Shown here: in pieces, positions 9,836-17,733 of the stretch
Numbering within the stretch: position 1 is the stretch's first letter
Layout of the letters: every line of letters starts with the position of its first letter
Assembly: GCF_000092065.1 (NCBI RefSeq)
Contig: NC_009366.1
Location: 56,001-120,000 of the forward strand
Direction of reading: 5' to 3'
Origin: Ostreococcus lucimarinus CCE9901
Lineage: Eukaryota; Chlorophyta; Mamiellophyceae; Mamiellales; Bathycoccaceae
Length of the DNA stretch: 64,000 nucleotides
The notes under the pieces: generated by a model
The model's database searches: none
What the model was told of the DNA's origin: nothing
Seen by the model: only the letters and a program-made list of their open reading frames with translations
Made by a program: the position numbers and the translations under genes

Positions 9836-10648
9836 ATGCCCGCGCGCGAGATGGCGGTGAAACGCCCGACGTACGCGAAAGATGGACTGAAGTCGATCAA
9901 CGCGCGAGGGTGCATCATCGAATTCGTGGCCACCATGACGTACGTGGCGCTGTGCGTGCCGGTGCAGATGATGTACGGGAACGGGTTCACGACGGCGGTG
10001 ACGTACGGGGTGGTCGTGACGCTGCTGACGTACGCGTTCCGAAAGGAAACGGTGGCGCAGATGAACCCGAGCGTGTCGGTGACGTTTATGGCCACCGGGA
10101 AAATCACGGTGGAGCAAATGATCGGGAACATCGTGTCTCAGATCGCCGGTGCGCTCATCGGGGTGTGTTGGACGTGCGTTTGGGTCGCGGGCGGTAACGA
10201 TCCCACCGGATACGTCGGCGCCACCTTGGGGTACTGGGGGCAGGCGAACGCCGGACGCGTCTTCTTCTGCGAAACCGTCGCGAACTGGCTGTTCCTCGTG
10301 ACCATCGTGCAAGCCACGCACCCTTCGCTGAAGCAGAGCGCGTTCTTCTCTTCAATCTTCATCGGTTTTGCATATTATGTGTGCTTGCTGTTCACTGGCT
10401 CCGTCAGCGGTGGCATGATTAACGCCGCGAGGAGTTTCGCCTCCGCGTGCGCGGGTTCCATTCGCATCAAGGGTCGCGCCGCACCCGGCGCAGTCGTCTC
10501 CACGAAGATTCTCTGGGACCGTCACTGGATTGCCTGGGTCGCTCCTATGGCTGGCGGCGCCGCCGCGATCGTCGTTGACTTTTTCATGACCGGGTTCCCG
10601 GAGAAGAAGAACACCGAAGCGCCCCACTGGCTCGACGCGACAGTTTAA
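9836..10648 (+). CDS. Aquaporin-like major intrinsic protein with atypical NPA boxes
   Basis: A 270-residue membrane protein with six hydrophobic segments in two inverted halves, as in the MIP channel family. Both pore half-helices are recognisable but non-canonical. The first box is QMNPSVSV near residue 76 (NPS in place of NPA). The second is MINAARSF near residue 195 (NAA in place of NPA, with the following ARSF kept). The spacing and the Arg after the second box fit a MIP. The solute cannot be inferred. Algal MIPs include several groups distinct from plant PIPs and TIPs. The ATG chosen is the first one followed by the hydrophilic N-tail. It is divergent from the helicase gene. Confidence 0.82.
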   Translation: MPAREMAVKRPTYAKDGLKSINARGCIIEFVATMTYVALCVPVQMMYGNGFTTAVTYGVVVTLLTYAFRKETVAQMNPSVSVTFMATGKITVEQMIGNIVSQIAGALIGVCWTCVWVAGGNDPTGYVGATLGYWGQANAGRVFFCETVANWLFLVTIVQATHPSLKQSAFFSSIFIGFAYYVCLLFTGSVSGGMINAARSFASACAGSIRIKGRAAPGAVVSTKILWDRHWIAWVAPMAGGAAAIVVDFFMTGFPEKKNTEAPHWLDATV

Positions 10649-10814
10649 GGATCGCCCCGGGCGCAGCGCTGCCGCGTTTTATATATATCGCGTTTCATAT
10701 ATCGCGTTTTCATGTTTAATAATTATACGTAATACTATCGCGTCGACGATCGTGCGTGCGCGGTCCAAACAAGGGAAACGTGCGCGAAGAATGTTTTGCA
10801 ACTCGCGGGCAGAG

Positions 10815-11837
10815 CTAGTGAATCGCGGGCGGTGGTTCTTCGACGTTCGCGTCTGCGACGAGCGCGAAGACGGTGGGAGCGATGAAAATGCCACCAGCGA
10901 GTTCGCCCGCGGTCAGGGAGGCGTAGGTGCCCCAGCTGACGACGCGCGGTCCCGCGCCGCGCGGGCGACAAAAGGTGAAGGCGGCGCACGCGGCGGCGCC
11001 GCCGACGAGCACCGAGCCAGCTTTGCACGCCGCTCGAAGCAACGCGCGCCGCCACGCCCGAGATATCGCGCGAGACGACGCTTTAGACGATCGACGACGC
11101 AACCAGCGAGCCTCGTACGACGCTAAGGTGACGTCGACGACGAATTCTCCCGAAACGTTGATGGCGTTGGCGAGCGTCACCGTGCGAAACATATTCCCAG
11201 CCTGCGCGAATTTCCCCAACCCGCGCTCCCAACTCACCCTCTGCGCCTTTCGTCTCGCGCTGTACCTTATATCTTTACACAATTTTGCGCTCAAGCGCTT
11301 GCTCGATCGTCCGACGACGAGATATTCCAAAATCCGTCTCGTCGCCGCCACCACCGAATCGCGCTTAAACGCCCACCACGCCGCCCTCGTCGGCTCGATG
11401 TAATCAAACTCCGGCAGCTCGCTCGGCTCGCCCGTTTCAGTTTCCTTAGTAATCCTCGCGTCAACCTCGTTCAACCACTCCTGTACCGGCCTCTGAAACG
11501 CCACGACAGCGCATCGAACCGCCCGCCACGCGCACGCGCTCGCCGTCAGCGTCGACCCGATCGTCTTCCTCTCGATCGCGTACTCCTTCAGCGCCTCGTC
11601 CGGGTACGCGTCCGTCAAAAACGAACACTGCACTTCACTCGCGACGACGGCGAGCCGCGACTCGCGCGCCAGCGCGCGCAGCGCGTCCCATGCGTCCATT
11701 TTATGCGTCACCAGCGCCCCATCGCTCGGGCTCAAACGCACGGGAAACGCCGCTTGAGCGTCGCAGCGCGCGCGCGTCGGCGTCAACAGCGTCGCCGAGG
11801 CGTTTATCGCATCGCGCGCGACGTTCACGACGCCCAT
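10815..11837 (-). CDS. Conserved-looking protein of unknown function, possibly membrane-associated
   Basis: A 340-residue protein I do not recognise. The middle is rich in Trp, Arg and Ala (WRAVRCAVVAF, ARRKAQRVSWERG). The C-terminal part from about residue 255 has a weakly hydrophobic run (AGSVLVGGAAACAAF) and then TAGELAGGIFIAPTVFALVA, suggesting one or two membrane helices. Codon use matches neighbouring real genes and no other frame carries a better product. It converges on the aquaporin-like gene, whose stop lies 166 bp away, and diverges from the PPR gene with about 120 bp between starts. No catalytic motif is visible. Confidence 0.6.
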   Translation of the reverse strand: MGVVNVARDAINASATLLTPTRARCDAQAAFPVRLSPSDGALVTHKMDAWDALRALARESRLAVVASEVQCSFLTDAYPDEALKEYAIERKTIGSTLTASACAWRAVRCAVVAFQRPVQEWLNEVDARITKETETGEPSELPEFDYIEPTRAAWWAFKRDSVVAATRRILEYLVVGRSSKRLSAKLCKDIRYSARRKAQRVSWERGLGKFAQAGNMFRTVTLANAINVSGEFVVDVTLASYEARWLRRRSSKASSRAISRAWRRALLRAACKAGSVLVGGAAACAAFTFCRPRGAGPRVVSWGTYASLTAGELAGGIFIAPTVFALVADANVEEPPPAIH

Positions 11838-11960
11838 GACGCGCGCGCGCGCCCGCGTTCGACGCGAACGCGCGTCGCAAAATGCGTGCGTCTTCGTCCT
11901 CTGACGAGACGTCGCGGAAGAATTCCAACTTTATCCGCACTTCCCGCGTGCGCGCGCGCG

Positions 11961-14870
11961 ATGCGGTGCGCGTGCGCGCCGTCGACGAGCGGACGCGCGC
12001 GCGTGACGCGCGCGCGCGTCGCGACGCGCGCGAAACCGTCGCGGAGGACGGCGCGCGCGACGCGCGAACGTCGACTTGGGCGCGGAAGCGAAACGACGGC
12101 GCGCGCGATTGACGACGCGCGACGCGACGTCTCGGACGTGGACGCGGCGAGAGACGTCGTGGGTGGTTCGTTTGAAGTCGTCAAGGCGTCGGAAGCGCGA
12201 ACGAAGAAAGAGGCGCGGAGAGCGTTCACGAAATTCTTACTCGAGCGGGACGGAGGCGCGGCGCCGAGCGCGGCGGCGACGTTGGCGCACGCGCGAGGGT
12301 TGGCGGAGGCGAGAAACGCGCGATTGAGCGATGTGATATGGGCGCCCGCGCTGTGGGCGAGCGTTGCGCGCGTTTGGTCGGCGGAAGATTTGCGGAAGAC
12401 GCTCGTGGCGCTCGAGGGGAGTGGGGCGGTAGATTTGACGCGACGGCTGGCGAGACGACGGGACGCGCGAGGATGCGAGATTATTTATAAGGAATGCATC
12501 GCGCGAGGGTACGACGATGGTGGTGGGGAGGTAACGGTAGAGATGGCAAAGGTATTGGCGTGGACACCGGGGCGCAAGAATGATGCGGAGAGACTCTGGG
12601 GGGAGATTTTTGAACGCGCGCGGGGCGACGCAAAGAGGCGATGCGAGGCGCACTGCGCGTTGTTAGAAGCGCGGTGTTTGCGACCGACGGCGGTGCATGA
12701 ATTCTTACGAGCGTACGATGCATTTCGAGACGAATTCCGCAACGACGAGGGATGGAAGAGTCGATGGATGACGCCCATGGTGCAACGCGCGTACACGGCG
12801 GCGTGTCGGCTGTGCAACGACTCGCACGACGAGCGACTGGCGAGGCGAGTGACGTACGATTTATTACGTGACCACAAGCAAATGAAAGCGGCGAATAATT
12901 TCGCACTTGCGACGGAGTATTGCGTGAGTTCGCTACTTTCTGCAGCAACGCCGAGCTCGGCGCACGCGGCGGCTGAACTGTTTGAGGTTGCCCTCGAAGA
13001 CGGCGTGAAATTCGGCGGCACCGCTTGGTCGTACGCGGTAAGCATGTACGCGGGAATGAACAAGGCGGACGAGGCAATCGCGCTATTGGACCGTTTAGAA
13101 ACTTTGGATTTCATGCAATCCGGTTCTCTCGGCGCTTTGGCTTTCGCCGCCGCGTTTTCTGGCAAGAAGTCTGCCTCGTCCTCGGATGCGGTGATGAAAT
13201 TGGAGCGCCGCGCAAACGATTTGAAGATGGTCGAAGCGCGCAACGCGAAGGAGCGCGCTAAAGTGGAACGCGCTTACGCGCAGGTGATGCATATGCTAAA
13301 CAAGCAAGAGCGATTTAAGCTCGCACTTCGCATGTTCACTCGCATGCAATCCTCAGGCGTTCGCCCGCTCGGCGCGCAGACGTACATCAACTTGTACGAC
13401 GCGCTGAGTGAAACACCCGCAGATGACGCACTTTCTAAGAGTAAACGCAGAGACAATTTGCATCGCGTCATGCAAACGGTAAAAACACACTTGAAGAGCT
13501 TAGAGGCGCTCATGGTTGGTATTGAATTGGCGTCGCATGCCGGCGTCGCAGACGTCTGCGAGGATATTCAAGACCGTCTACGTTGGAACGGGCACTTACA
13601 AAGCGACAGCGTTCGATCGAGGGTGTGGCAGTGTATGATGATCGTGCGATACAAAACATACGACAGACAAGGAACAATGCAGCTCTACGAAGAGTGGCTG
13701 CGTTCGGGTGAGGAAAAAATCGCCGTCGGTGATGACTTTTGGTTTTATCTCATCAAGTCGTATTGCGACGATCCCGTCAACGTGGACGTCGCGGCGCTCC
13801 TGCTAGAGGACGCCATTCGTGAGAACGCCATGGTGAGGCGTAAAACGGTCCCAGTACGGACGTTCAATATTGTTATTCAAGCGTGCGCGCAAGATCGACG
13901 CCCAGCGCTCGCGCTGACCGTCATCGATCGTATGCGCGCCGCCGGCGTCAATCCCACAGACGTGACGTATTTAGCCGCCCTACGCGCGTGCGCGTCGGCG
14001 GCAAAAATAGACCGTCGACGGGATGAAAAGGCTGAAAATGACTCCGAAGAGTCGCTCGTGAGGGTAGCGCGGACGTTGATTGTGACCGCGTGCACAGAAG
14101 GAATTCAGCCGACGAGCAAGATGTGGAGCGCGGCGCTACACGTCTGCGCTCTGTGCGGCGATGTCGCCGCGGCGACGGAAATCTTTGCGGACATGCGCGC
14201 TAGTGGATCTGCGCCAAACGTGCACAGTTGTACCGCGCTTATGCGTGCGTACGCTAGCGTGCGAGACTTGAGCGGTGCGATTGACGCGTACTGGACCATG
14301 AGAAACGAATTCGACGTCGCGCCGGATTCAAGCACGCTACAAACGATGCTCGAAGTCGTCCGCGCCGCCGGGCACAACAAATCCCGAGGAACTAGTGACG
14401 TCATATCGCGAGTGCAAGAAGTGTACGCCGACATGCGCGCGCTCAACGTCCGTCCGAACAACGCCGTCTTATCCCTGCTCACGGAATCCGTCGTGGAGGA
14501 CGTCTTGGCGCTTGGCTCGCCGAATTCAGCCATCGACGTCAAGCGTCTCACCTTGGCCATCGATGGCTGCGTCAGCGTGGAATCCGAGATCACGCAAACT
14601 TGGGACGATATCGCATCGATGAATCTCAAGGAGTACTCCGTCGCCGAGGCACGGGTCGCGTTTTTGGGTCTATTGCAGACGCTTCGCGATCGCCGCGCCG
14701 CTCGATTGCGCGTCGGCGACGTCCGCGTCGGTGTTGGTCGCGGTAAAATTCGTGATTCCATCGAAACCTTGGCCAGGGACGTAAGTTTGATGTTGTCTTA
14801 CGCCGAAGACGACGATGGTGTCGTGGTGTTGACGTCCGCGGCGATCGAGCACTGGTTCGCCAAGCCGTAG
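11961..14870 (+). CDS. Pentatricopeptide repeat (PPR) protein, organelle-targeted
   Basis: A 969-residue PPR protein. The first 50 residues are Arg/Thr/Ala-rich like a transit peptide. Degenerate 35-residue helical repeats run through most of the protein. The clearest lie in the last third, e.g. TFNIVIQACAQDRRPALAL followed by MRAAGVNPTDVTYLAALRAC, then MWSAALHVCALCGDVAAA and ADMRASGSAPNVHSCTALM. PPR proteins bind organellar RNA and guide its processing, stability or translation. There is no DYW editing or SMR tail, so this is a P-type protein. Which organelle and which RNA cannot be told. The upstream open stretch has no PPR signature, so I start at 11961. Confidence 0.88.
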   Translation: MRCACAPSTSGRARVTRARVATRAKPSRRTARATRERRLGRGSETTARAIDDARRDVSDVDAARDVVGGSFEVVKASEARTKKEARRAFTKFLLERDGGAAPSAAATLAHARGLAEARNARLSDVIWAPALWASVARVWSAEDLRKTLVALEGSGAVDLTRRLARRRDARGCEIIYKECIARGYDDGGGEVTVEMAKVLAWTPGRKNDAERLWGEIFERARGDAKRRCEAHCALLEARCLRPTAVHEFLRAYDAFRDEFRNDEGWKSRWMTPMVQRAYTAACRLCNDSHDERLARRVTYDLLRDHKQMKAANNFALATEYCVSSLLSAATPSSAHAAAELFEVALEDGVKFGGTAWSYAVSMYAGMNKADEAIALLDRLETLDFMQSGSLGALAFAAAFSGKKSASSSDAVMKLERRANDLKMVEARNAKERAKVERAYAQVMHMLNKQERFKLALRMFTRMQSSGVRPLGAQTYINLYDALSETPADDALSKSKRRDNLHRVMQTVKTHLKSLEALMVGIELASHAGVADVCEDIQDRLRWNGHLQSDSVRSRVWQCMMIVRYKTYDRQGTMQLYEEWLRSGEEKIAVGDDFWFYLIKSYCDDPVNVDVAALLLEDAIRENAMVRRKTVPVRTFNIVIQACAQDRRPALALTVIDRMRAAGVNPTDVTYLAALRACASAAKIDRRRDEKAENDSEESLVRVARTLIVTACTEGIQPTSKMWSAALHVCALCGDVAAATEIFADMRASGSAPNVHSCTALMRAYASVRDLSGAIDAYWTMRNEFDVAPDSSTLQTMLEVVRAAGHNKSRGTSDVISRVQEVYADMRALNVRPNNAVLSLLTESVVEDVLALGSPNSAIDVKRLTLAIDGCVSVESEITQTWDDIASMNLKEYSVAEARVAFLGLLQTLRDRRAARLRVGDVRVGVGRGKIRDSIETLARDVSLMLSYAEDDDGVVVLTSAAIEHWFAKP

Positions 14871-14919
14871 CGTCGAATCGGCGCCGATTCGACGACGTCG
14901 AGACACACCTCGACGCGCC

Positions 14920-15582
14920 ATGTCGCGAAGATTTCTTCGTCCCGCGCCCGCGCTCGTCCTGGCGCTCGTCTTAGCGACAATGATCGACGGCACGCACGCC
15001 GTGAAACGGGCGTACGCGACGAAACCGCGTCGGGAGGACAACGAAACGTTCAACGTTTTCGACGCGAGCGCGCGGCGAGTCGCGCTCCCGAGTGAACTCT
15101 CGCGCGCTGTCACGCGCGTGACTCGCGTCGTCGTCCCTGGAGACGTGCACGTGCGCGCGCCAAATGCGCTCGATCGCGTGTTTCGCGCGTACGCGCTCGC
15201 GACGAACGAAACGATGGTTCGTCTGGAAAAGCGGCGGCGGAGGCAGAGGCAGCCGATCGGCGACGGCGACTCCGCAAAGACGATCAATCTTCTCGTGCGG
15301 AAATTCGCGAGAACCAACGATGCGCGACGCGCTAGTTGGCGCGTCGTCGATGCCATCGTCGGTGAGGGCGAAAGCGCGTGGGTCGTGTTCGAGACGTGCG
15401 ACGATGATTGGATCGACGACGACGAATCGATCGGTATCGGTTTTGACTATCGCCTGCGCGTCGATTTCGTCAACTCGAGCGCGGCGACGACGGGTGATAT
15501 CGCGGCGTTCATCGCCACGACAGATCCCGCGCGCACCGGAGGCAAGTCTCGACGGTGTGCTCGGAGACGTGCGTACGGGTGA
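14920..15582 (+). CDS. Secreted or lumenal protein of unknown function
   Basis: A 220-residue protein that starts with a clear signal peptide (a basic start, then ALVLALVLATM and a cut near THA). The rest is hydrophilic, with an Arg-rich patch (EKRRRRQRQ) and an acidic patch (CDDDWIDDDESIG). I recognise no domain. The start is fixed by the signal peptide and lies 49 bp after the PPR stop. The C-terminus is Arg-rich and may read past the conserved part. An undetected 3' intron is possible. Confidence 0.55.
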   Translation: MSRRFLRPAPALVLALVLATMIDGTHAVKRAYATKPRREDNETFNVFDASARRVALPSELSRAVTRVTRVVVPGDVHVRAPNALDRVFRAYALATNETMVRLEKRRRRQRQPIGDGDSAKTINLLVRKFARTNDARRASWRVVDAIVGEGESAWVVFETCDDDWIDDDESIGIGFDYRLRVDFVNSSAATTGDIAAFIATTDPARTGGKSRRCARRRAYG

Positions 15583-15640
15583 CGCGTCGACGCGCGAATT
15601 CCGCCGCGGGGTTCGTTCGCGCGCGCGCTCGCATTCATCT

Positions 15641-15670
15641 ATTCATTCATTCATTCATTCATTATTCATT
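15641..15670. repeat. ATTC tetranucleotide microsatellite
   Basis: About seven tandem ATTC/CATT units with one interruption, in the gap between the secreted protein and the methyltransferase gene, which converge here. Confidence 0.9.
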
Positions 15671-15746
15671 CGCCCGCGCGCTCGCGCCGTGTAAAATTTA
15701 TGAACTAGTACATTACGCTATACCTCCGACGCGCCGCGCGCGTGGA

Positions 15747-16625
15747 CTAGATGCGATCCGTCGTTTCCTTTCGCAGACGAATCAACAACAAATCGTCGTC
15801 GGCGTCGTCGTCCGAAAACGGCACGGCTTCGCCGAACAATCCCGCCTCTTCGCACACGTCCCAAAACGTCGCGAGTGATTCCCAATCCCCTCGATCCTCG
15901 TACCCGATCACGATGGCTGTGTGCTCGTCCGACAACCGCGCCACGGTGTCCGCGAGCGCGCTAAACGTTTCCCGCGTCTGCGAATACAACAAATCCGTCC
16001 CCACGATCAAGTGCGGCAGCCCACCGCTCGCCTCGAGCGCGTCCCCGTACTCGCAAACCTCTCGCCAGCACTCGCCGTCCTTTCGCGCCCAAAGCAAGGT
16101 TTTCGTCTCTAAATTTTTCGCCCCGTCCTCGTTCGCGTTCGCCTCGCACAACCCGACGTTCGCGTCCGACATCGTCACCCGCGCCGCCCCGAGCCTCGCG
16201 AGCACCATTCCCAGCACTCCGATCCCACTCCCGAGCTCTAACACCCTCGTCTCGCGCGTGATCACCATCTCCCGCGCCCGCGCGCACGTCCTCGCGCGCG
16301 TCTCGCCCTCGCCCTCCGCGCCGCCCTCGCCCTCGCCCTCGCCCTCCGCGCCGCCCTCGCCGCGCGCTCGCCCCGTGGCGTCGCAAAACCGCGCGCACGC
16401 CCTGAGCGCGATCGGCCACACGACGCTCGACGTGTCGCCGACGAAATCCGCGCACGCCGACCCGCGCTGCCGCGCGCGGACGCCGTCGCGCGACGCCGAC
16501 GGTCCGTCTCCCGCCCCCCGCGCGTCCGCGCGCCGCAGGGCGTCGTGTCGAAACTCCACGAACGCCGCGCGCTGATCGACGCCGTGGATCCGGGTCCAGT
16601 CCTCGCGCGCGCCGTCGACCGCCAT
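15747..16625 (-). CDS. Protein-lysine methyltransferase, family 16 (METTL21/FAM86-like)
   Basis: A 292-residue class I SAM methyltransferase. Motif I is VLELGSGIGVLGMVLARLGA near residue 127. The post-I acidic residue is in VTMSDAN, and the family-16 motif appears as GTDLLYSQ, in the position of the D-V-V-Y type motif of this family. Eukaryotic family members methylate lysines on chaperones and translation factors; the substrate here is unknown. Residues 82-105 are a Gly/Glu/Ala repeat encoded by tandem GCCCTC triplet pairs and look like a disordered insert. The gene diverges from the lumen-protein gene across about 306 bp. Confidence 0.8.
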   Translation of the reverse strand: MAVDGAREDWTRIHGVDQRAAFVEFRHDALRRADARGAGDGPSASRDGVRARQRGSACADFVGDTSSVVWPIALRACARFCDATGRARGEGGAEGEGEGEGGAEGEGETRARTCARAREMVITRETRVLELGSGIGVLGMVLARLGAARVTMSDANVGLCEANANEDGAKNLETKTLLWARKDGECWREVCEYGDALEASGGLPHLIVGTDLLYSQTRETFSALADTVARLSDEHTAIVIGYEDRGDWESLATFWDVCEEAGLFGEAVPFSDDDADDDLLLIRLRKETTDRI

Positions 16626-16931
16626 CCGGCGTCGGATGCGGCGTCGCGCGCGTGTGCCGCGGCGACGCGGACCGACGCGGCGCGACGGCGCGCGCGCGAT
16701 CGTTTTTTATTTTTCCGTCGTCCGCGTTTTGAGACGCATTCGAGCACCGCGAACGGGGATGAAGCGCGACGCCATCTGGCTCCGAATGTCCGAATATTCC
16801 CGTATGCGCAAACAGTGACGCCCCGATCACCGCGCGCCAACCGCCCGGATACGCATCGGCGCCCGCGTCGCGCGACGCCGCGCGCGCGCGACCGCACACC
16901 CGCGCGCCCCGTCGTCGAACGCCGCACCAGA
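16626..16931. promoter_or_regulatory. Divergent intergenic region
   Basis: This 306-bp gap separates the methyltransferase ATG and the lumen-protein ATG. It contains a GC-poorer patch around 16700-16820. No RNA gene or convincing motif was seen. It probably holds both promoters. Confidence 0.4.
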
Positions 16932-17581
16932 ATGTTCACCATCACCGCCTCCGCCGTGAAGCCCGTCGCGGCTAGTCAAACGCCGCGCGCGAACGCGCGA
17001 AAGTCCGCCGAGGCGTACGTTATCTGATGCGTATCAACGTCGCGGATCGCGCGCGAAAGCGCGTCGACGCGTCGGCGCGCGCGGCGCGGCGCGCGAACGC
17101 GCTCGACGCGCGATGGGACGCGCGAACGATGGGTCGAAATACGCGGCGCGGGAATCGCGCGGCGCGGCGGGCGAGCGCGACGGCGACGCGACGCGGCGAC
17201 GGGACGCGCGCGATCGGACGAGAAACCGCGGGACGGGGGCGCGCAAGATGTGGAGTGACTGACGAGGGGACGATTTTCGATGCGAACAGTGCGTTCGTCG
17301 CGCCGGTCGCCGCGACGGCGATGGCGATCTTGCTCGCCGGTCCGGCGCACGCCGGTGAAGGCGGACGCCTGGGCTTGGAGCTCAAGAACGGCACTGGTTT
17401 GGCGCCGGGCAAGTACGAGCAACCCTTTTACGATCCGCGACCGGTGGTGACCGTGCAAACGGACGGCCCGGGTGACGTGACCAAGGACGAGGCGCGAATC
17501 TTGCCGAACAGACAAATCGGACCGGGTGCGTGCAAGCTCATCACCGGTGCGCCGTGCGTTGACTTCCAATCCGGCAAGTAA
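16932..17581 (+). CDS. Small thylakoid-lumen protein (two exons)
   Basis: Exon 1 is 16932-17014, intron 17015-17289 (275 bp, donor GTACGT, branch ACTGAC, acceptor AACAG), exon 2 is 17290-17581; the product has 124 residues. Joining restores the frame exactly: exon 1 ends with two bases of an Ala codon. The N-terminus is a plastid transit peptide. Exon 2 opens with AFVAPVAATAMAILLAGPAHA, a textbook lumen-targeting hydrophobic segment, with cleavage after AHA. The mature part is only about 75 residues, ends PCVDFQSGK, and has just two Cys (ACK and PCV, eight residues apart), so a disulfide is plausible. I could not match it to PsbR, PsbQ, PsaN or other known small lumen subunits. Its gene structure matches photosystem subunits nearby. 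Confidence 0.78.
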
Positions 17582-17733
17582 ATCTTGCGAGGAGCGCGAC
17601 GCGAAGGACGCCGGGGGCGAGAGGGCGTCGTTCGCCGACGATTAGCCGAGAGCGAACGAATTTTATGATACGATAACAATGGTTCATGTTTCTTTCTAAA
17701 ATATGCGGTCTTTACACTCATACTACCTAGTCG

